Shown here: piece after piece, positions 35,176 to 44,957 of the stretch
Numbering within the stretch: the first letter of the stretch is position 1
Layout of the letters: each line of letters opens with the position of its first letter
Origin: Porphyrobacter sp. ULC335
GTDB lineage: Bacteria > Pseudomonadota > Alphaproteobacteria > Sphingomonadales > Sphingomonadaceae
Length of the DNA: 64,000 bases
Direction: 5' to 3'
Assembly (NCBI RefSeq): GCF_025917005.1
Contig: NZ_CP078091.1
Span: forward strand, 1,860,001-1,924,000
Notes under the pieces: model-generated
The model's database searches: none
What the model saw: only the letters and a program-made list of their open reading frames with translations
Told to the model about the DNA's origin: nothing
Made by a program: the position numbers and the translations under genes

Positions 35176-35757
35176 CTATTCCTTCCGGCTGCCGGGCTTT
35201 GTCACTTCTACGCGCGCCAGTGCCGCAGGGATGTCACTTTCGTCATAGGTGGGAAAATCAATGGCGAGCAGCGGGTAGAACGGCACGCCCAGATCGACCG
35301 AACCGCAAGACCGGTCGATGATCGCGCATTCGGCGATTACCTCGCCGCCTTCGCGGGCGACAGCCGCGATGGCTTCGCGGCTGGAGAGGCCGGTGGTGAC
35401 GACATCTTCGACCATCAGCACCTTGGCACCCTTCGCGAGCGCGAAGCCGCGGCGAAGGTGGAAAGTGCCATCGGGCCGTTCGAGGAACATCGCGTCAAGG
35501 CCCAGCGCGCGGCCGACTTCATGGCCGATGATGATCCCGCCCATCGCCGGCGAGACGACGACGTCGATCCGCGCACGCACCTCGGCGGGAATCCCGGCGA
35601 CCACCGCCTCGGCCAGCCGTGCCGCACGGGCGGGGTTCATCAACACCCGCGCGCATTGCAGGTAATGTCCACTATGCCGCCCGGAAGAGAGCTTGAAATG
35701 GCCTTCGAGCAAAGCTCCCGAGCTGCGAAACTCATCCAGCACCTGGTCTTCGGTCAC
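35176..35757 (-). CDS. pyrE: Orotate phosphoribosyltransferase
   Basis: Converts orotate and PRPP to OMP in pyrimidine synthesis. 193 residues with GHFKLSSGRHSGHYLQCARV, SPAMGGIIIGHEVGRAL and the PRPP loop VLMVEDVVTTGLSS. GTG start with a strong AAGGAG 7 bases upstream. First gene of a long minus-strand series reaching the PaaI genes. pyrC is elsewhere in the window. Confidence 0.96.
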   Translation of the reverse strand: MTEDQVLDEFRSSGALLEGHFKLSSGRHSGHYLQCARVLMNPARAARLAEAVVAGIPAEVRARIDVVVSPAMGGIIIGHEVGRALGLDAMFLERPDGTFHLRRGFALAKGAKVLMVEDVVTTGLSSREAIAAVAREGGEVIAECAIIDRSCGSVDLGVPFYPLLAIDFPTYDESDIPAALARVEVTKPGSRKE

Positions 35758-36002
35758 GGCCGAACTCCTTAGAAAACATGACGGAAAGCACCCACTTGCG
35801 CGGCAAACATGGAGGCTTGCATAATTTTCTCCCTAGAAGCGCTTGAGGCACTCGGCAAGCGCGGCTAAGGGCGGGGTTGAAGCTGGCCCCAGGGCTAGCC
35901 AAACGCTGTCTGATGCGGGTCACGAGGGGGCCAGGCGCCGGATAGTATGGGATCAGATTTAAACCACTTGGACACATGAACATGGGTCAAAGGTATACCC
36001 GT

Positions 36003-37055
36003 ATGAAAAAGGCTATTCTGGCAGCGATGGTTGCCGGGCTCGCGGCGTTTGCGCCGATGGGCCTTGCGGCGCAGGACGCCGCAGCTCCCGCAGTAACCGC
36101 AGCCGAGGCTGGCCAGGTCGAAGGCGCGCAAACCGCGCCCGGTGCCGAGGCACTGCCCGGCAATCTGACCCCTACCGAAGCGGCTGCTGCTCCGGCTGGC
36201 GAAGGCGCTTACACGCCGATGGCGCCGACCAAGGGCAAGGGCATGCCGACGTCCTATCAGGACGACGCCATGAAGAGCCTGACCTTCCAGGATCAGTACT
36301 CGCAGGACGGCAAGTATGCCCAGTGGATGCATGACGGCATCCTGATGCCGGTGATTACGGTGATCAGCCTGTTCGTGCTCGGCCTGCTGCTTTACGTCGT
36401 GGTGCGTTTCAACCGCCGCGCCAATCCGGTGGCTTCCAAGACGACGCACAACACCTTCATCGAAGTGGTGTGGACGATCGTGCCGGTGATCATTCTGGTG
36501 ATCATCGCCGTGCCTTCGATCACTCTGCTGGCCCGCCAGTACGAAACCCCGCCCGCCGACGCCGTCACCATCAAGGCAACCGGCTACCAGTGGTACTGGG
36601 GCTACACCTATCCCGACCATGGCGACATCGAAGTGGTCTCGAACATGCTCGATGAAGCCGAGGCCGTGCGCCGCGGCGAGCCGGGTCAGCTGGCAGTCGA
36701 CAACCGCATGGTCGTGCCTGCTGGTGTCCCGCTCCGCATCCAGACCACCGCATCGGACGTGATCCACGCCTTTGCCGTGCCGTCGCTGTGGTTCAAGATG
36801 GACGCAGTTCCGGGCCGTCTGAACGAGAAGCTGCTGACCATCGAGGAGCCGGGCGTGTATTACGGCCAGTGTTCCGAACTGTGCGGTGCGCGTCACGCCT
36901 ATATGCCGATCGCGATCGAAGCGCTCCCCCCGGCCGAGTTTGCCGCATGGGTGAAGTCGCAGGGTGGCTCGATGCCGGGTGAGGAAGCGGCAGCTCCGGC
37001 TGCTGCGGCCGCACCCGCCGCCGATTCTGCCGCGGCCCCCGCCGCCGCCCGCTGA
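36003..37055 (+). CDS. coxB: Cytochrome c oxidase subunit II
   Basis: Carries the CuA site that accepts electrons from cytochrome c. 350 residues: signal peptide (LAAMVAGLAAFAPMGLAAQ), a flexible Ala/Pro/Glu-rich stretch (about 24-75), two membrane helices (about 110-130 and 150-172), and a cupredoxin domain with GYQWYWGYTYPD, His in DVIHAFAVPS, and C290-x3-C294-x3-H298-x2-M301 of CuA. The C-terminus is a long Ala/Pro tail. This ATG is used (AAAGG about 10 bases before) rather than one 27 bases upstream. In the 245-base leader TTGAGG-N17-TAAGGG (35843-35871) is a weak promoter candidate. Confidence 0.96.
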   Translation: MKKAILAAMVAGLAAFAPMGLAAQDAAAPAVTAAEAGQVEGAQTAPGAEALPGNLTPTEAAAAPAGEGAYTPMAPTKGKGMPTSYQDDAMKSLTFQDQYSQDGKYAQWMHDGILMPVITVISLFVLGLLLYVVVRFNRRANPVASKTTHNTFIEVVWTIVPVIILVIIAVPSITLLARQYETPPADAVTIKATGYQWYWGYTYPDHGDIEVVSNMLDEAEAVRRGEPGQLAVDNRMVVPAGVPLRIQTTASDVIHAFAVPSLWFKMDAVPGRLNEKLLTIEEPGVYYGQCSELCGARHAYMPIAIEALPPAEFAAWVKSQGGSMPGEEAAAPAAAAAPAADSAAAPAAAR

Positions 37056-37092
37056 GCCTGATGAACGAATATAACGCAGAGAGTATCTGACC

Positions 37093-38805
37093 ATGGCAAC
37101 CACCGCAGAAGGCTTCGACGTCCACAGCGACCATAGCCACGACGCGCATGATCATGCGGACCACAAGCCGGGCTTCTTCGCCCGGTGGTTCATGTCGACC
37201 AACCACAAGGACATCGGCACGATGTACCTGATCTTCGCGATCATCGCGGGGATCGTCGGTGGTGCCATTTCGGGCATCATGCGGGTCGAACTGGCCGAGC
37301 CGGGTATCCAGTACCTGCAATGGTGGGCCCAGTTCATGGGCGGCGCCAATGATCTGAACACCGCGCTCCACATGTGGAACGTGTTCATCACCGCACACGG
37401 GTTGATCATGGTGTTCTTCATGGTCATGCCCGCGATGATCGGCGGCTTCGGCAACTGGTTCGTGCCGCTGATGATCGGCGCGCCGGACATGGCCTTCCCG
37501 CGCATGAACAATGTCAGCTTCTGGCTGACGGTTGCGGGCTTCTTCAGCCTCCTGTTCTCGCTCTTCGTGCCCGGCGGCACGGGTCCGGGTGCGGGCACCG
37601 GCTGGACGGTCTATGCGCCGCTTTCGACCAGCGGCTCGGTTGGCCCCGCGGTCGACTTCGCGATCTTCTCGCTGCACCTTGCGGGCGCTGGCTCGATCCT
37701 CGGTGCGACCAACTTCATCACCACCATCTTCAACATGCGCGCGCCGGGCATGACCCTGCACAAGATGCCGCTGTTCGTGTGGTCGGTGCTGGTCACTGCC
37801 TTCCTGCTGCTGCTGGCGCTGCCGGTGCTGGCTGCTGCCATCACCATGCTGCTGACCGACCGCAACTTCGGCACGACCTTCTTCAATCCGGCTGGCGGCG
37901 GTGATCCGGTGCTTTACCAGCACCTGTTCTGGTTCTTCGGCCACCCTGAAGTCTACATCATGATCCTGCCGGGCTTCGGCATGATCTCGCAGATCGTGGC
38001 GACCTTCAGCCGCAAGCCGGTGTTCGGCTACCTCGGCATGGCCTACGCCATGGTCGCGATCGGCGTGGTCGGCTTCATCGTCTGGGCGCACCACATGTAC
38101 ACCGTGGGCCTCGACGTGAACACGAAGATGTACTTCACCGCGGCCACCATGGTGATCGCAGTGCCGACCGGCGTGAAGATCTTCAGTTGGATCGCGACCA
38201 TGTGGGGCGGAAGCATCAGCTTCAAGTCGCCGATGGTGTGGGCGATGGGCTTCATCTTCCTGTTCACCGTGGGCGGTGTGACCGGCGTGGTGCTCGCCAA
38301 TGGCGGGATCGACGACAACCTGCACGACACCTACTACGTTGTGGCGCACTTCCACTACGTGCTGTCGATGGGCGCGGTGTTCTCGATGTTCGCCGGCTTC
38401 TACTACTGGTTCCCGAAGATGAGCGGGCGGATGCACAGCGAGTTCCTGTCGCACGTCCACTTCTGGACCTTCTTCATCGGCGTGAACGTGATCTTCTTCC
38501 CGCAGCACTTCCTCGGGATGCAGGGCATGCCGCGCCGCTATCCGGACTATGCGGAAGCCTTCACCTTCTGGCACCAGATCAGCACCTACGGGTACTACAT
38601 CATGGCCGGTTCGATGGTCTTCTTCTTCGTGAACATCCTCTACGCGCTGGTCGCTGGCAAGAAGGCCGAAGCCAACCCGTGGGGCGAAGGTGCGACGACG
38701 CTCGAATGGACGCTGCCGAGCCCGCCGCCGTACCACCAGTTCGAAACGCTGCCGGTCATCACCGACGCGCATGACTACCACGATCACCGCCCGGTAACGG
38801 CGTGA
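37093..38805 (+). CDS. coxA: Cytochrome c oxidase subunit I (aa3 type)
   Basis: Twelve-helix haem-copper subunit, 570 residues. Ligands are in place: low-spin haem a H102 and H421, CuB H284, H333 and H334, the His-Tyr crosslink partner Y288 in GHPEVY, and haem a3 H419 in VAHFHYV. The presence of the glutamate E286 just after H284 indicates a type A1 D-channel oxidase. The N-terminus is unusually His/Asp-rich with six His between residues 11 and 24. It lies 37 bases after coxB. Confidence 0.97.
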   Translation: MATTAEGFDVHSDHSHDAHDHADHKPGFFARWFMSTNHKDIGTMYLIFAIIAGIVGGAISGIMRVELAEPGIQYLQWWAQFMGGANDLNTALHMWNVFITAHGLIMVFFMVMPAMIGGFGNWFVPLMIGAPDMAFPRMNNVSFWLTVAGFFSLLFSLFVPGGTGPGAGTGWTVYAPLSTSGSVGPAVDFAIFSLHLAGAGSILGATNFITTIFNMRAPGMTLHKMPLFVWSVLVTAFLLLLALPVLAAAITMLLTDRNFGTTFFNPAGGGDPVLYQHLFWFFGHPEVYIMILPGFGMISQIVATFSRKPVFGYLGMAYAMVAIGVVGFIVWAHHMYTVGLDVNTKMYFTAATMVIAVPTGVKIFSWIATMWGGSISFKSPMVWAMGFIFLFTVGGVTGVVLANGGIDDNLHDTYYVVAHFHYVLSMGAVFSMFAGFYYWFPKMSGRMHSEFLSHVHFWTFFIGVNVIFFPQHFLGMQGMPRRYPDYAEAFTFWHQISTYGYYIMAGSMVFFFVNILYALVAGKKAEANPWGEGATTLEWTLPSPPPYHQFETLPVITDAHDYHDHRPVTA

Positions 38806-38838
38806 TCGGCTCCCTCACCGGAGCATGAAACAAAGGGG

Positions 38839-38863
38839 GGAGCGCGGCTGATAGTCGCGCTCC
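38839..38863 (+). terminator. Hairpin between coxA and ctaB
   Basis: GGAGCGCG (38839-38846) pairs with CGCGCTCC (38856-38863) around a 9-base loop, followed by TTG only. It could attenuate readthrough or protect the coxBA mRNA end. It ends 21 bases before the ctaB ATG. Confidence 0.5.
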
Positions 38864-38884
38864 TTGCCCATGGAACCCAGGAAT

Positions 38885-39814
38885 ATGGCAAGCACCGCAC
38901 CCCAGACCACAGCGCAGACGCTGCCCACGGAATGGCGTGATTTCTTCACGCTGACCAAGCCGCGCGTCATGACGCTGGTGATCTTCACCGCGATCTGCGG
39001 CGTGCTCGCCGCGCCCGGCTCGATCCATCCGGTGCTCGGCTTCACCGCGATCCTCGCGATTGCGATGGGCGCGGGCGGATCGGCGGCGCTCAACCACTGG
39101 TGGGAAGCCGATATCGACGCGGGCATGAAGCGCACCATGAACCGCCCCCTGCCCGGCGGGCGGATGCGGCGCGAGGATGCGCGCGATTTCGGGATTTTCC
39201 TCTCGGCCGTGTCGGTCGGGTTGATGGGCGTGGCGATCGGCTGGCTCGCAGCGGCATTGCTGCTGGGCGCGGTGATTTACTACGCCGTGATCTACACCAT
39301 GTGGCTGAAGCCGCGCACTCCGCAGAACATCGTCATCGGCGGGGGCGCTGGCGCCTTCCCGCCGCTGATCGGCTGGGTCGCGGTGACGGGCGAAATCACC
39401 GCCATGCCGATCCTGCTGTTCGCGATCATCTTCTTCTGGACGCCCCCGCATTTCTGGGCGCTCGCGCTGTTCGTGAAGTCCGACTACGCCAAGGTCGGCA
39501 TTCCGATGCTGCCGGTGGTCGCGGGCGAGAAGGTCACGCGTCGCCAGATCATGATCTACACCCTGCTGCTGGCCCCCATCGCGGTTGCGCCGTGGGCGAT
39601 TGGCGGGACGAGCTGGATCTATGGTTCCTGCGCTGTCGTCCTTTCTGCCCTGTTCGTGGTGCTGGCCATGCCGGTGTTCACGCGCACGCGGGCAGAGGTC
39701 GACGCGATGACGCCCGAAAAGGCGCTGTTCAAGTTCTCAATCGTCTATCTGTTCGTGCTGTTCGCCGCGCTCGTGGTTGACCGTGTCGCCGCCTATCAGG
39801 GATGGATCGCATGA
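38885..39814 (+). CDS. ctaB: Haem O synthase (protohaem IX farnesyltransferase)
   Basis: UbiA-family membrane prenyltransferase that farnesylates haem b for aa3 oxidase assembly. 309 residues and about nine helices. The prenyl-diphosphate-binding motif [17 protein letters not shown] and the second loop [17 protein letters not shown] are clear. The ATG has AGGA 5 bases upstream; two earlier in-frame starts overlap the hairpin. Its stop overlaps the next small gene as ATGA. Confidence 0.95.
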   Translation: MASTAPQTTAQTLPTEWRDFFTLTKPRVMTLVIFTAICGVLAAPGSIHPVLGFTAILAIAMGAGGSAALNHWWEADIDAGMKRTMNRPLPGGRMRREDARDFGIFLSAVSVGLMGVAIGWLAAALLLGAVIYYAVIYTMWLKPRTPQNIVIGGGAGAFPPLIGWVAVTGEITAMPILLFAIIFFWTPPHFWALALFVKSDYAKVGIPMLPVVAGEKVTRRQIMIYTLLLAPIAVAPWAIGGTSWIYGSCAVVLSALFVVLAMPVFTRTRAEVDAMTPEKALFKFSIVYLFVLFAALVVDRVAAYQGWIA

Positions 39815-39942
39815 CGCCCGACGAAGAGCGCGAATTCATGCGCCGCCGCAAGGCGCGCAACTGGGTGGTGGCCGCCACGCTATTGTTCTTCGTGGTGCTG
39901 TTCTACGCCATCACCATCGTGCGCATCGGAGACGCCAGCTGA
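39811..39942 (+). CDS. Small cytochrome oxidase-locus membrane protein (43 residues)
   Basis: A short coding region between ctaB and ctaG: a charged N-terminus with [13 protein letters not shown], then one hydrophobic helix ([20 protein letters not shown]). It overlaps ctaB by ATGA and ctaG by TGATG. Similar tiny proteins sit at this position in other alphaproteobacterial cox clusters, so it is probably real; a role in oxidase assembly is inferred. Confidence 0.8.
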   Translation: MTPDEEREFMRRRKARNWVVAATLLFFVVLFYAITIVRIGDAS

Positions 39943-40541
39943 TGGCAAGTCTCGCGCCCCAGGCTGACGACACGGCTCGCCGCAATCTGCGGACCGGGCT
40001 GCTGGCGTTTGCGGGTGCGCTGGCGATGCTCGGGCTGGGCTATGCCTCGGTCCCGCTCTACCGCCTGTTCTGTCAGGTCACCGGCTTTGGCGGCACCACC
40101 ATGATCGCCAGCGAAAGCCAGGCGGCGCGCGCTGCTGCTGCGGCGACGGGGCAGAAGATTTCGATCCGCTTCGATGGGACCAGTGCGATGGGGATGCCGT
40201 GGACCTTCCGTCCCAGCCAAGCGACCGACACCGTCACCATCGGCGAACGCGACATTGCGACCTACGTTGCCCGCAACGATAGCGATCAGACCATCACCGG
40301 CATGGCGACCTTCAATGTCGAGCCGGAGCAGGCGGGCAAGTATTTCAACAAGGTCCAGTGTTTCTGCTTCACCGAACAGACGCTGCTTCCCGGACAGGAA
40401 GTGACGATGCCGGTGCTCTATTTCGTCGATCCGGCAATGCTGGACGATCCGAATATGAAGGGCGTCGAGCAGATCACGCTGAGCTACACTTTCCACCGCG
40501 CGGAAGGTCCGGTAAATCCGGATGCACCGCGCACCAATTGA
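39942..40541 (+). CDS. ctaG: Cytochrome c oxidase assembly protein CtaG (Cox11)
   Basis: Periplasmic-facing copper chaperone delivering Cu to the CuB site. 199 residues: one N-terminal helix (LLAFAGALAMLGLGYASV), YRLFCQVTGFGG, and the copper-binding CFCF in KVQCFCFTEQ near 138-141, followed by PVLYFVDPAM. The chosen ATG overlaps the stop of the 43-residue gene; upstream open frame is not homologous. Confidence 0.95.
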   Translation: MASLAPQADDTARRNLRTGLLAFAGALAMLGLGYASVPLYRLFCQVTGFGGTTMIASESQAARAAAAATGQKISIRFDGTSAMGMPWTFRPSQATDTVTIGERDIATYVARNDSDQTITGMATFNVEPEQAGKYFNKVQCFCFTEQTLLPGQEVTMPVLYFVDPAMLDDPNMKGVEQITLSYTFHRAEGPVNPDAPRTN

Positions 40542-40577
40542 ACCTTTGACGCACAACCCCAGGGACGGGAACGACCA

Positions 40578-41447
40578 ATGGCTGGCAAAGTAAACCACGA
40601 ATACCACATCCTTGAACCCGATATCTGGCCGCTGATCGGCTCGATCTCGGCGCTCACCTTCACCAGCGGCATGGTGCTGAGCTTCCACCCCGATCTGTTC
40701 GGGGCGTCGGCCAGCATCGTCATGTGGGCGGGCCTCGCTGGCCTGATCGCGACCTTCTTCATGTGGTTCAAGAACATCGTGGTCGAAGCCCAGCGCGGCG
40801 ATCACACGCCGGTCGTGCAGCTGCACATGCGTTACGGCATGATCCTGTTCATCGCGTCCGAAGTGATGTTCTTCGTCGGCTGGTTCTGGAGCTTCTTCGA
40901 CTTCGCGCTGTTCCCGACCGCGCTGACCTATGACGCGGCGACCGGGGCCACGACCAGCCTGTTCGGCGAGGAAGGCGCTATCGCGGCGTTCATCCCCGAA
41001 GGCATGCACGTGCTCGATCCCTTCGCGCTGCCGCTGCTCAACACGCTGATCCTGCTGTGCTCGGGCACCACGGTGACCTGGGCGCACCATTCGCTGATCC
41101 ACGGTGACCGTCAGGGCCTCAAGCAGGGCCTGTGGGCGACCATCGCCTTGGGTGCGCTGTTCAGCTCGATCCAGGCCTATGAATATGCGGCCGCGCCCTT
41201 CGGCTTCGGCGGCAACACCTATTCATCCGCCTTCTACATGGCGACCGGCTTCCACGGCTTCCACGTGCTCGTCGGCACGATCTTCCTCGCCGTATGCCTG
41301 TACCGCACCTATCTCGGCCACTTCACGCCGCGCCAGCACTTCGGTTTCGAAGCGGCGGCCTGGTATTGGCACTTCGTTGACGTGGTGTGGCTGTTCCTGT
41401 TCGTCGCCATCTATGTGTGGGGCGGTTGGGGCGCTGAATTCCATTGA
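40578..41447 (+). CDS. coxC: Cytochrome c oxidase subunit III
   Basis: 289 residues, seven helices. Family landmarks are the N-terminal HEYHILEPDIWPLIGSISA, VQLHMRYGMILFIASEVMFFVGWFW with the conserved Glu, THAWHSLIHGDR-like WAHHSLIHGDRQG, and FHGFHVLVGTIFLAVCLYR. Thirty-six bases after ctaG. Completes the structural subunits of the aa3 oxidase. Confidence 0.96.
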   Translation: MAGKVNHEYHILEPDIWPLIGSISALTFTSGMVLSFHPDLFGASASIVMWAGLAGLIATFFMWFKNIVVEAQRGDHTPVVQLHMRYGMILFIASEVMFFVGWFWSFFDFALFPTALTYDAATGATTSLFGEEGAIAAFIPEGMHVLDPFALPLLNTLILLCSGTTVTWAHHSLIHGDRQGLKQGLWATIALGALFSSIQAYEYAAAPFGFGGNTYSSAFYMATGFHGFHVLVGTIFLAVCLYRTYLGHFTPRQHFGFEAAAWYWHFVDVVWLFLFVAIYVWGGWGAEFH

Positions 41448-41821
41448 TGAAGCCGGGCGAAAGTCCGGATGAACAGAAGGGGCAGCCGGGATTACTCTCG
41501 GCTGCCCTTTCCGGTTTATGCCCCCGCTGCGGGGCCAAGACACTATTCGCCGCGCCTGCCGCGCTGGCTGATGAATGCGCGGATTGCGGGCTGAACTTTA
41601 CCAGTCTGGAGCGCGGCGGGCGGTTTGTCGGCGTGGTGACGATGCTGGTGGCTCTGGTGTTGATTCTGGCCGCGCTCGGCATCGATGAATGGCTGCGGCC
41701 GCCGCTTTGGGTTTCGTTTCTGGTGTGGGGGCCGGTAACGATTGGCGCGGTCGTCTTCGGCCTGCGCTTCTACAAGACCATGTGGGTCTATCATCAATAC
41801 GAGGAACGCCAGCAACCATGA
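41447..41821 (+). CDS. DUF983 family protein
   Basis: 124 residues with an N-terminal four-cysteine knuckle (CPRCGAKTLF and CADCGLNF) and two membrane helices. DUF983 genes are regularly placed between coxC and surf1 in alphaproteobacteria and probably help oxidase assembly. The ATG shares a base with the coxC stop; the stop overlaps surf1 by ATGA. Confidence 0.9.
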   Translation: MKPGESPDEQKGQPGLLSAALSGLCPRCGAKTLFAAPAALADECADCGLNFTSLERGGRFVGVVTMLVALVLILAALGIDEWLRPPLWVSFLVWGPVTIGAVVFGLRFYKTMWVYHQYEERQQP

Positions 41822-42423
41822 CGACCCCCCGACGCTTCCCCGTTTTCGCGACGATCATCGTGCTGGCCGCGGCCATGACGATGGTCGGGCTGGGCGTGTG
41901 GCAACTGGGACGCAAGACCGAGAAGGAGGCGCTGATCGCGCGCTACGAGGCGGCGATCAGCAATGCTGATCCGGTGGCCTATCCTGTCACGGCGACCGAG
42001 GCCGAAGTCGCGGCGGTTCTCTATCGCCGCAGCGCCGTGGACTGCAAGTTCACTGTCGGCGAGTGGCGCTCGATTTCAGGGCGCAGCCGCGATGGACGCA
42101 GCGGTTTCGTCCACATCATCGCTTGCGGGACGACCACCGCAACGACCGAGACGGACGAGACAGCCTACGTACAGGCAGGCTGGTCCCGCGATCCTTCGCC
42201 GCCCAAGTGGAAGGGCGGCCCGGTCAGCGGTTGGATCGTACCCAATTCCGAAGGCTTCGCGCGCCTCGTGGCCGATCCGCCGGTCGCCGGATTTGAAGCG
42301 AGCGCGGCGCCCGATCCGGGCGACCTGCCCAACAACCACCTCGCCTATGCCGGGCAGTGGTTCTTTTTCGCGCTGACCGCGCTCGTCATCTACGTGCTGG
42401 CATTAAGGCGCCGACGCGGTTAG
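41818..42423 (+). CDS. SURF1 family oxidase assembly protein
   Basis: 201 residues, slightly shorter than most bacterial Surf1. Two helices at the ends (FATIIVLAAAMTMVGLGVWQLGR with the WQxxR-type motif, and WFFFALTALVIYVLALRRR) enclose a periplasmic domain. The C-terminal NNHLAYAGQWFFFA matches the family NHLxYAxQW motif. Haem a insertion into subunit I is the known role. Confidence 0.93.
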   Translation: MTTPRRFPVFATIIVLAAAMTMVGLGVWQLGRKTEKEALIARYEAAISNADPVAYPVTATEAEVAAVLYRRSAVDCKFTVGEWRSISGRSRDGRSGFVHIIACGTTTATTETDETAYVQAGWSRDPSPPKWKGGPVSGWIVPNSEGFARLVADPPVAGFEASAAPDPGDLPNNHLAYAGQWFFFALTALVIYVLALRRRRG

Positions 42424-42435
42424 GCGCTCTTCCCC

Positions 42436-43854
42436 ATGCAATACGTCTCGACACGCGGGAGCGCACCGGCGCTCGATTTCGAAGGGGTGACGCTGGCGGG
42501 CCTCGCCAGCGATGGCGGGCTGTATGTCCCGGCGCAGTGGCCGCGTTTCACGGTCGACGAAATCCGCGACATGCGCGGTCTCGCCTATCCCGATCTGGCC
42601 GCGCGGATCATGGCACCCTTTGTCACTCCCAGCCTGACCGAGGATGAACTGCTGGCGATCTGCCACAAGGTCTATGGCGATTTCGGCCACGCGGCGGTTG
42701 CCCCTCTGGTGCAGCTGGATCAGCAGCACTGGCTGCTCGAACTGTTCCACGGCCCGACGCTCGCTTTCAAGGACGTGGCGCTGCAATTGCTCGGCCGGTT
42801 GTTCGAGACTTTCCTCGAACGGCGCGGTGAGCGGTTGACGATCGTTGGCGCGACCAGCGGGGACACGGGGTCTGCCGCGATTCAGGCGGTGGCCGGGCTC
42901 GACCGGGTCGAGATTTTCATGCTCCACCCCAAGGGCCGGGTGAGCGACGTGCAGCGTCGCCAGATGACCACGGTGCGCGCCCCCAACGTCCACAACCTCG
43001 CGATCGAGGGCAGCTTTGACGATGCCCAAGCACATGTGAAGCGCATGTTCACCGATGCGGACGTGATCCACCGGTTGAACCTCGGTGCGGTCAATTCGAT
43101 CAACTGGGCGCGGCTGATGGCGCAGGTGGTCTATTACTTTGCTAGCGCGTTGCAGCTTGGCGCGCCCGACCGGACGGTGGCTTACTCCGTGCCGACCGGC
43201 AATTTCGGCGATGTGTTCGCCGGATACGTCGCGGCGAAGATGGGTCTGCCGATCGAAAGGCTGATCGTCGCCACCAACATCAACGATATCCTACACCGCG
43301 CGCTGTCCAGCGGCGATTACTCCGCGGGCGGGGTGACGGCCACGATCACACCCTCGATGGATATTCAGGTCTCCTCCAACTTCGAGCGGCTGCTGTTCGA
43401 TGCAGGCGGACGCGATGGCACCGCGATGGCGGCGCAGATGCATGCCTTCGAAGCGAGCAAGGGCATGGCGCTCACCAACGCGCAGGCGCAGGGTGCAGCG
43501 ACGCTGTTCACCAGTGCGCGCGCCGATCAGGTTGAAACCGCGCGCGCCCTGCAATGGGCCTACCGCGCGGCGGGGCAGGTGATCGATCCGCACACCGGCG
43601 TCGGCCTCCACGCTGCACAGGCCGTGGCCGCCGCGGGCGGGGTTGCCGCCGGCGTGCCACTCGTCACCCTTGCCACCGCGCATCCGGCCAAGTTCCCCGA
43701 CGCGGTAGAGCGCGCTATCGGCGTGCGCCCGGCGCTGCCCGCGCGCGTGGGCGATCTGTTCGGGCGCGAGGAGAGCTTTGTCGAACTCGCGGGCGATTAC
43801 GCGACCACCCGCGATCATGTGCTTGGGGCTGCGGCCGCCACGGGCGCGGATTGA
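42436..43854 (+). CDS. thrC: Threonine synthase
   Basis: PLP enzyme converting O-phosphohomoserine to threonine. 472 residues, fungal/proteobacterial type. PLP lysine K112 in GPTLAFKDVALQ, phosphate loop GATSGDTGSAAIQA, and NSINWARLMAQVVYYF and PTGNFGDVFAGY. Its position after surf1 is conserved in related genomes. Confidence 0.96.
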   Translation: MQYVSTRGSAPALDFEGVTLAGLASDGGLYVPAQWPRFTVDEIRDMRGLAYPDLAARIMAPFVTPSLTEDELLAICHKVYGDFGHAAVAPLVQLDQQHWLLELFHGPTLAFKDVALQLLGRLFETFLERRGERLTIVGATSGDTGSAAIQAVAGLDRVEIFMLHPKGRVSDVQRRQMTTVRAPNVHNLAIEGSFDDAQAHVKRMFTDADVIHRLNLGAVNSINWARLMAQVVYYFASALQLGAPDRTVAYSVPTGNFGDVFAGYVAAKMGLPIERLIVATNINDILHRALSSGDYSAGGVTATITPSMDIQVSSNFERLLFDAGGRDGTAMAAQMHAFEASKGMALTNAQAQGAATLFTSARADQVETARALQWAYRAAGQVIDPHTGVGLHAAQAVAAAGGVAAGVPLVTLATAHPAKFPDAVERAIGVRPALPARVGDLFGREESFVELAGDYATTRDHVLGAAAATGAD

Positions 43855-44753
43855 TGGCGACCCTCATCCAGCAACCGCTGGTGATGGAGTGCACCGGATG
43901 GCCGAATGCGGACTGCGCCTATCGCCTGCTCGACAGCGGGGCGGGGCGCAAGTGGGAGGCCTTTGGCCCCTACAGCTTCATCCGGCCCGAGCCGCAGGCG
44001 ATGTGGCAACCGCGCATCGACAATTGGCAGGCGGACGGCGAATTCATCCCCGGCTCCGACGAGGACGGCGGCGGCCGCTGGCAGTTCGAAGGGCGCCTGC
44101 CTGATGCCGGCTGGGAAATGGCCTGGAACGAGGTGCGCTTCACCGCCCGCCCCACCCCGTTCCGTCACCTGCAATTCTTCCCCGACATGGCCCCGGTGTG
44201 GGACTGGATGCGCGGGCAGCTGGACGGGATGACCGAGGCGGAGACCCTCAACCTGTTCGGCTATACCGGCCTCGGCACGCTGGCGCTGTCGCGGCATGGC
44301 AAAGTCACGCATGTCGATGCGTCGAAGAAGTCGGTCGCCCAGGCGCGCGAGAATGCGGAACTCTCGGGCATGGCGGCACGCCCGATTCGCTGGCTGACCG
44401 ATGACGCCGCCAAATTCACCGCGCGCGAAGTGCGGCGCGAGCGGCGCTATGACGGGATCATCCTCGATCCGCCCAAATTCGGGCGCGGGCCGGAGGGCGA
44501 GGTGTGGCGGCTGGAGGAGCATCTCCCCGGCCTCGTCACCGATTGCGCGCGCTTGCTGGATGCCGACAGCCGTTTCCTGTTCCTCACCGTCTATGCCGTG
44601 CGGATGAGCAGCCTGGCGATTGCGGGGCTGCTCGAAGAAGCGCTGTCGCACCTGCCGGGGCAGATCGAACACGGCGATCTGGCCGTGCGCGAGGACGGCG
44701 AGGGCGGACGGCTGCTGCCGACGGCGATCTTTGCACGTTGGTCGAACCCCTGA
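43854..44753 (+). CDS. Class I SAM-dependent methyltransferase, RlmI-like
   Basis: 299 residues. The Rossmann core has LNLFGYTGLGTLALSRHG (SAM loop), VTHVDASKKSVAQARENA, and DGIILDPPKFGRG, whose DPPKF signature resembles rRNA methyltransferases of the RlmI/RlmK group. The usual N-terminal PUA domain is missing; residues 1-120 are a different domain. ATG overlaps the thrC stop. The exact nucleic-acid target is uncertain. Confidence 0.87.
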   Translation: MATLIQQPLVMECTGWPNADCAYRLLDSGAGRKWEAFGPYSFIRPEPQAMWQPRIDNWQADGEFIPGSDEDGGGRWQFEGRLPDAGWEMAWNEVRFTARPTPFRHLQFFPDMAPVWDWMRGQLDGMTEAETLNLFGYTGLGTLALSRHGKVTHVDASKKSVAQARENAELSGMAARPIRWLTDDAAKFTAREVRRERRYDGIILDPPKFGRGPEGEVWRLEEHLPGLVTDCARLLDADSRFLFLTVYAVRMSSLAIAGLLEEALSHLPGQIEHGDLAVREDGEGGRLLPTAIFARWSNP

Positions 44754-44761
44754 CTTGCCCA

Positions 44762-44941
44762 CCCCCGGCCCCGATACCCGCGCCGGGCTTGACCCGGGGG
44801 CAGGCGGGAGGGGAGTGTCAGCGCCAACCTTCCCCCTTCCCGCTTGCGGGAGGGGAGCGAGACTTGGTCGCGCAGCGGCCTAGTCGCAGCGGGGTGGGCC
44901 TGCGAGCGCTCACCGCAACACTGGACTTAACGACCCCACCC
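44762..44941. repeat. Cluster of palindromic intergenic repeats
   Basis: The 204-base gap before folB contains CCCCCGG (44762-44768)/CCGGGGG (44794-44800), an imperfect hairpin 44834-44843/44846-44855 with one wobble pair, and GGGTGGG (44892-44898)/CCCACCC (44935-44941). The style resembles dispersed sphingomonad repeats. No coding potential seen. Confidence 0.6.
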
Positions 44942-44957
44942 TGCCAACGGCTCGGCA

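Noticed and set aside
35732-35983. Short minus-strand open frame before coxB
   Set aside because: Covers the pyrE promoter region, no ribosome-binding site, no domain.
36793-38787. 664-codon minus-strand open frame opposite coxA
   Set aside because: Mirror of coxA; composition (His/Arg/Glu repeats) is that of a shadow frame.
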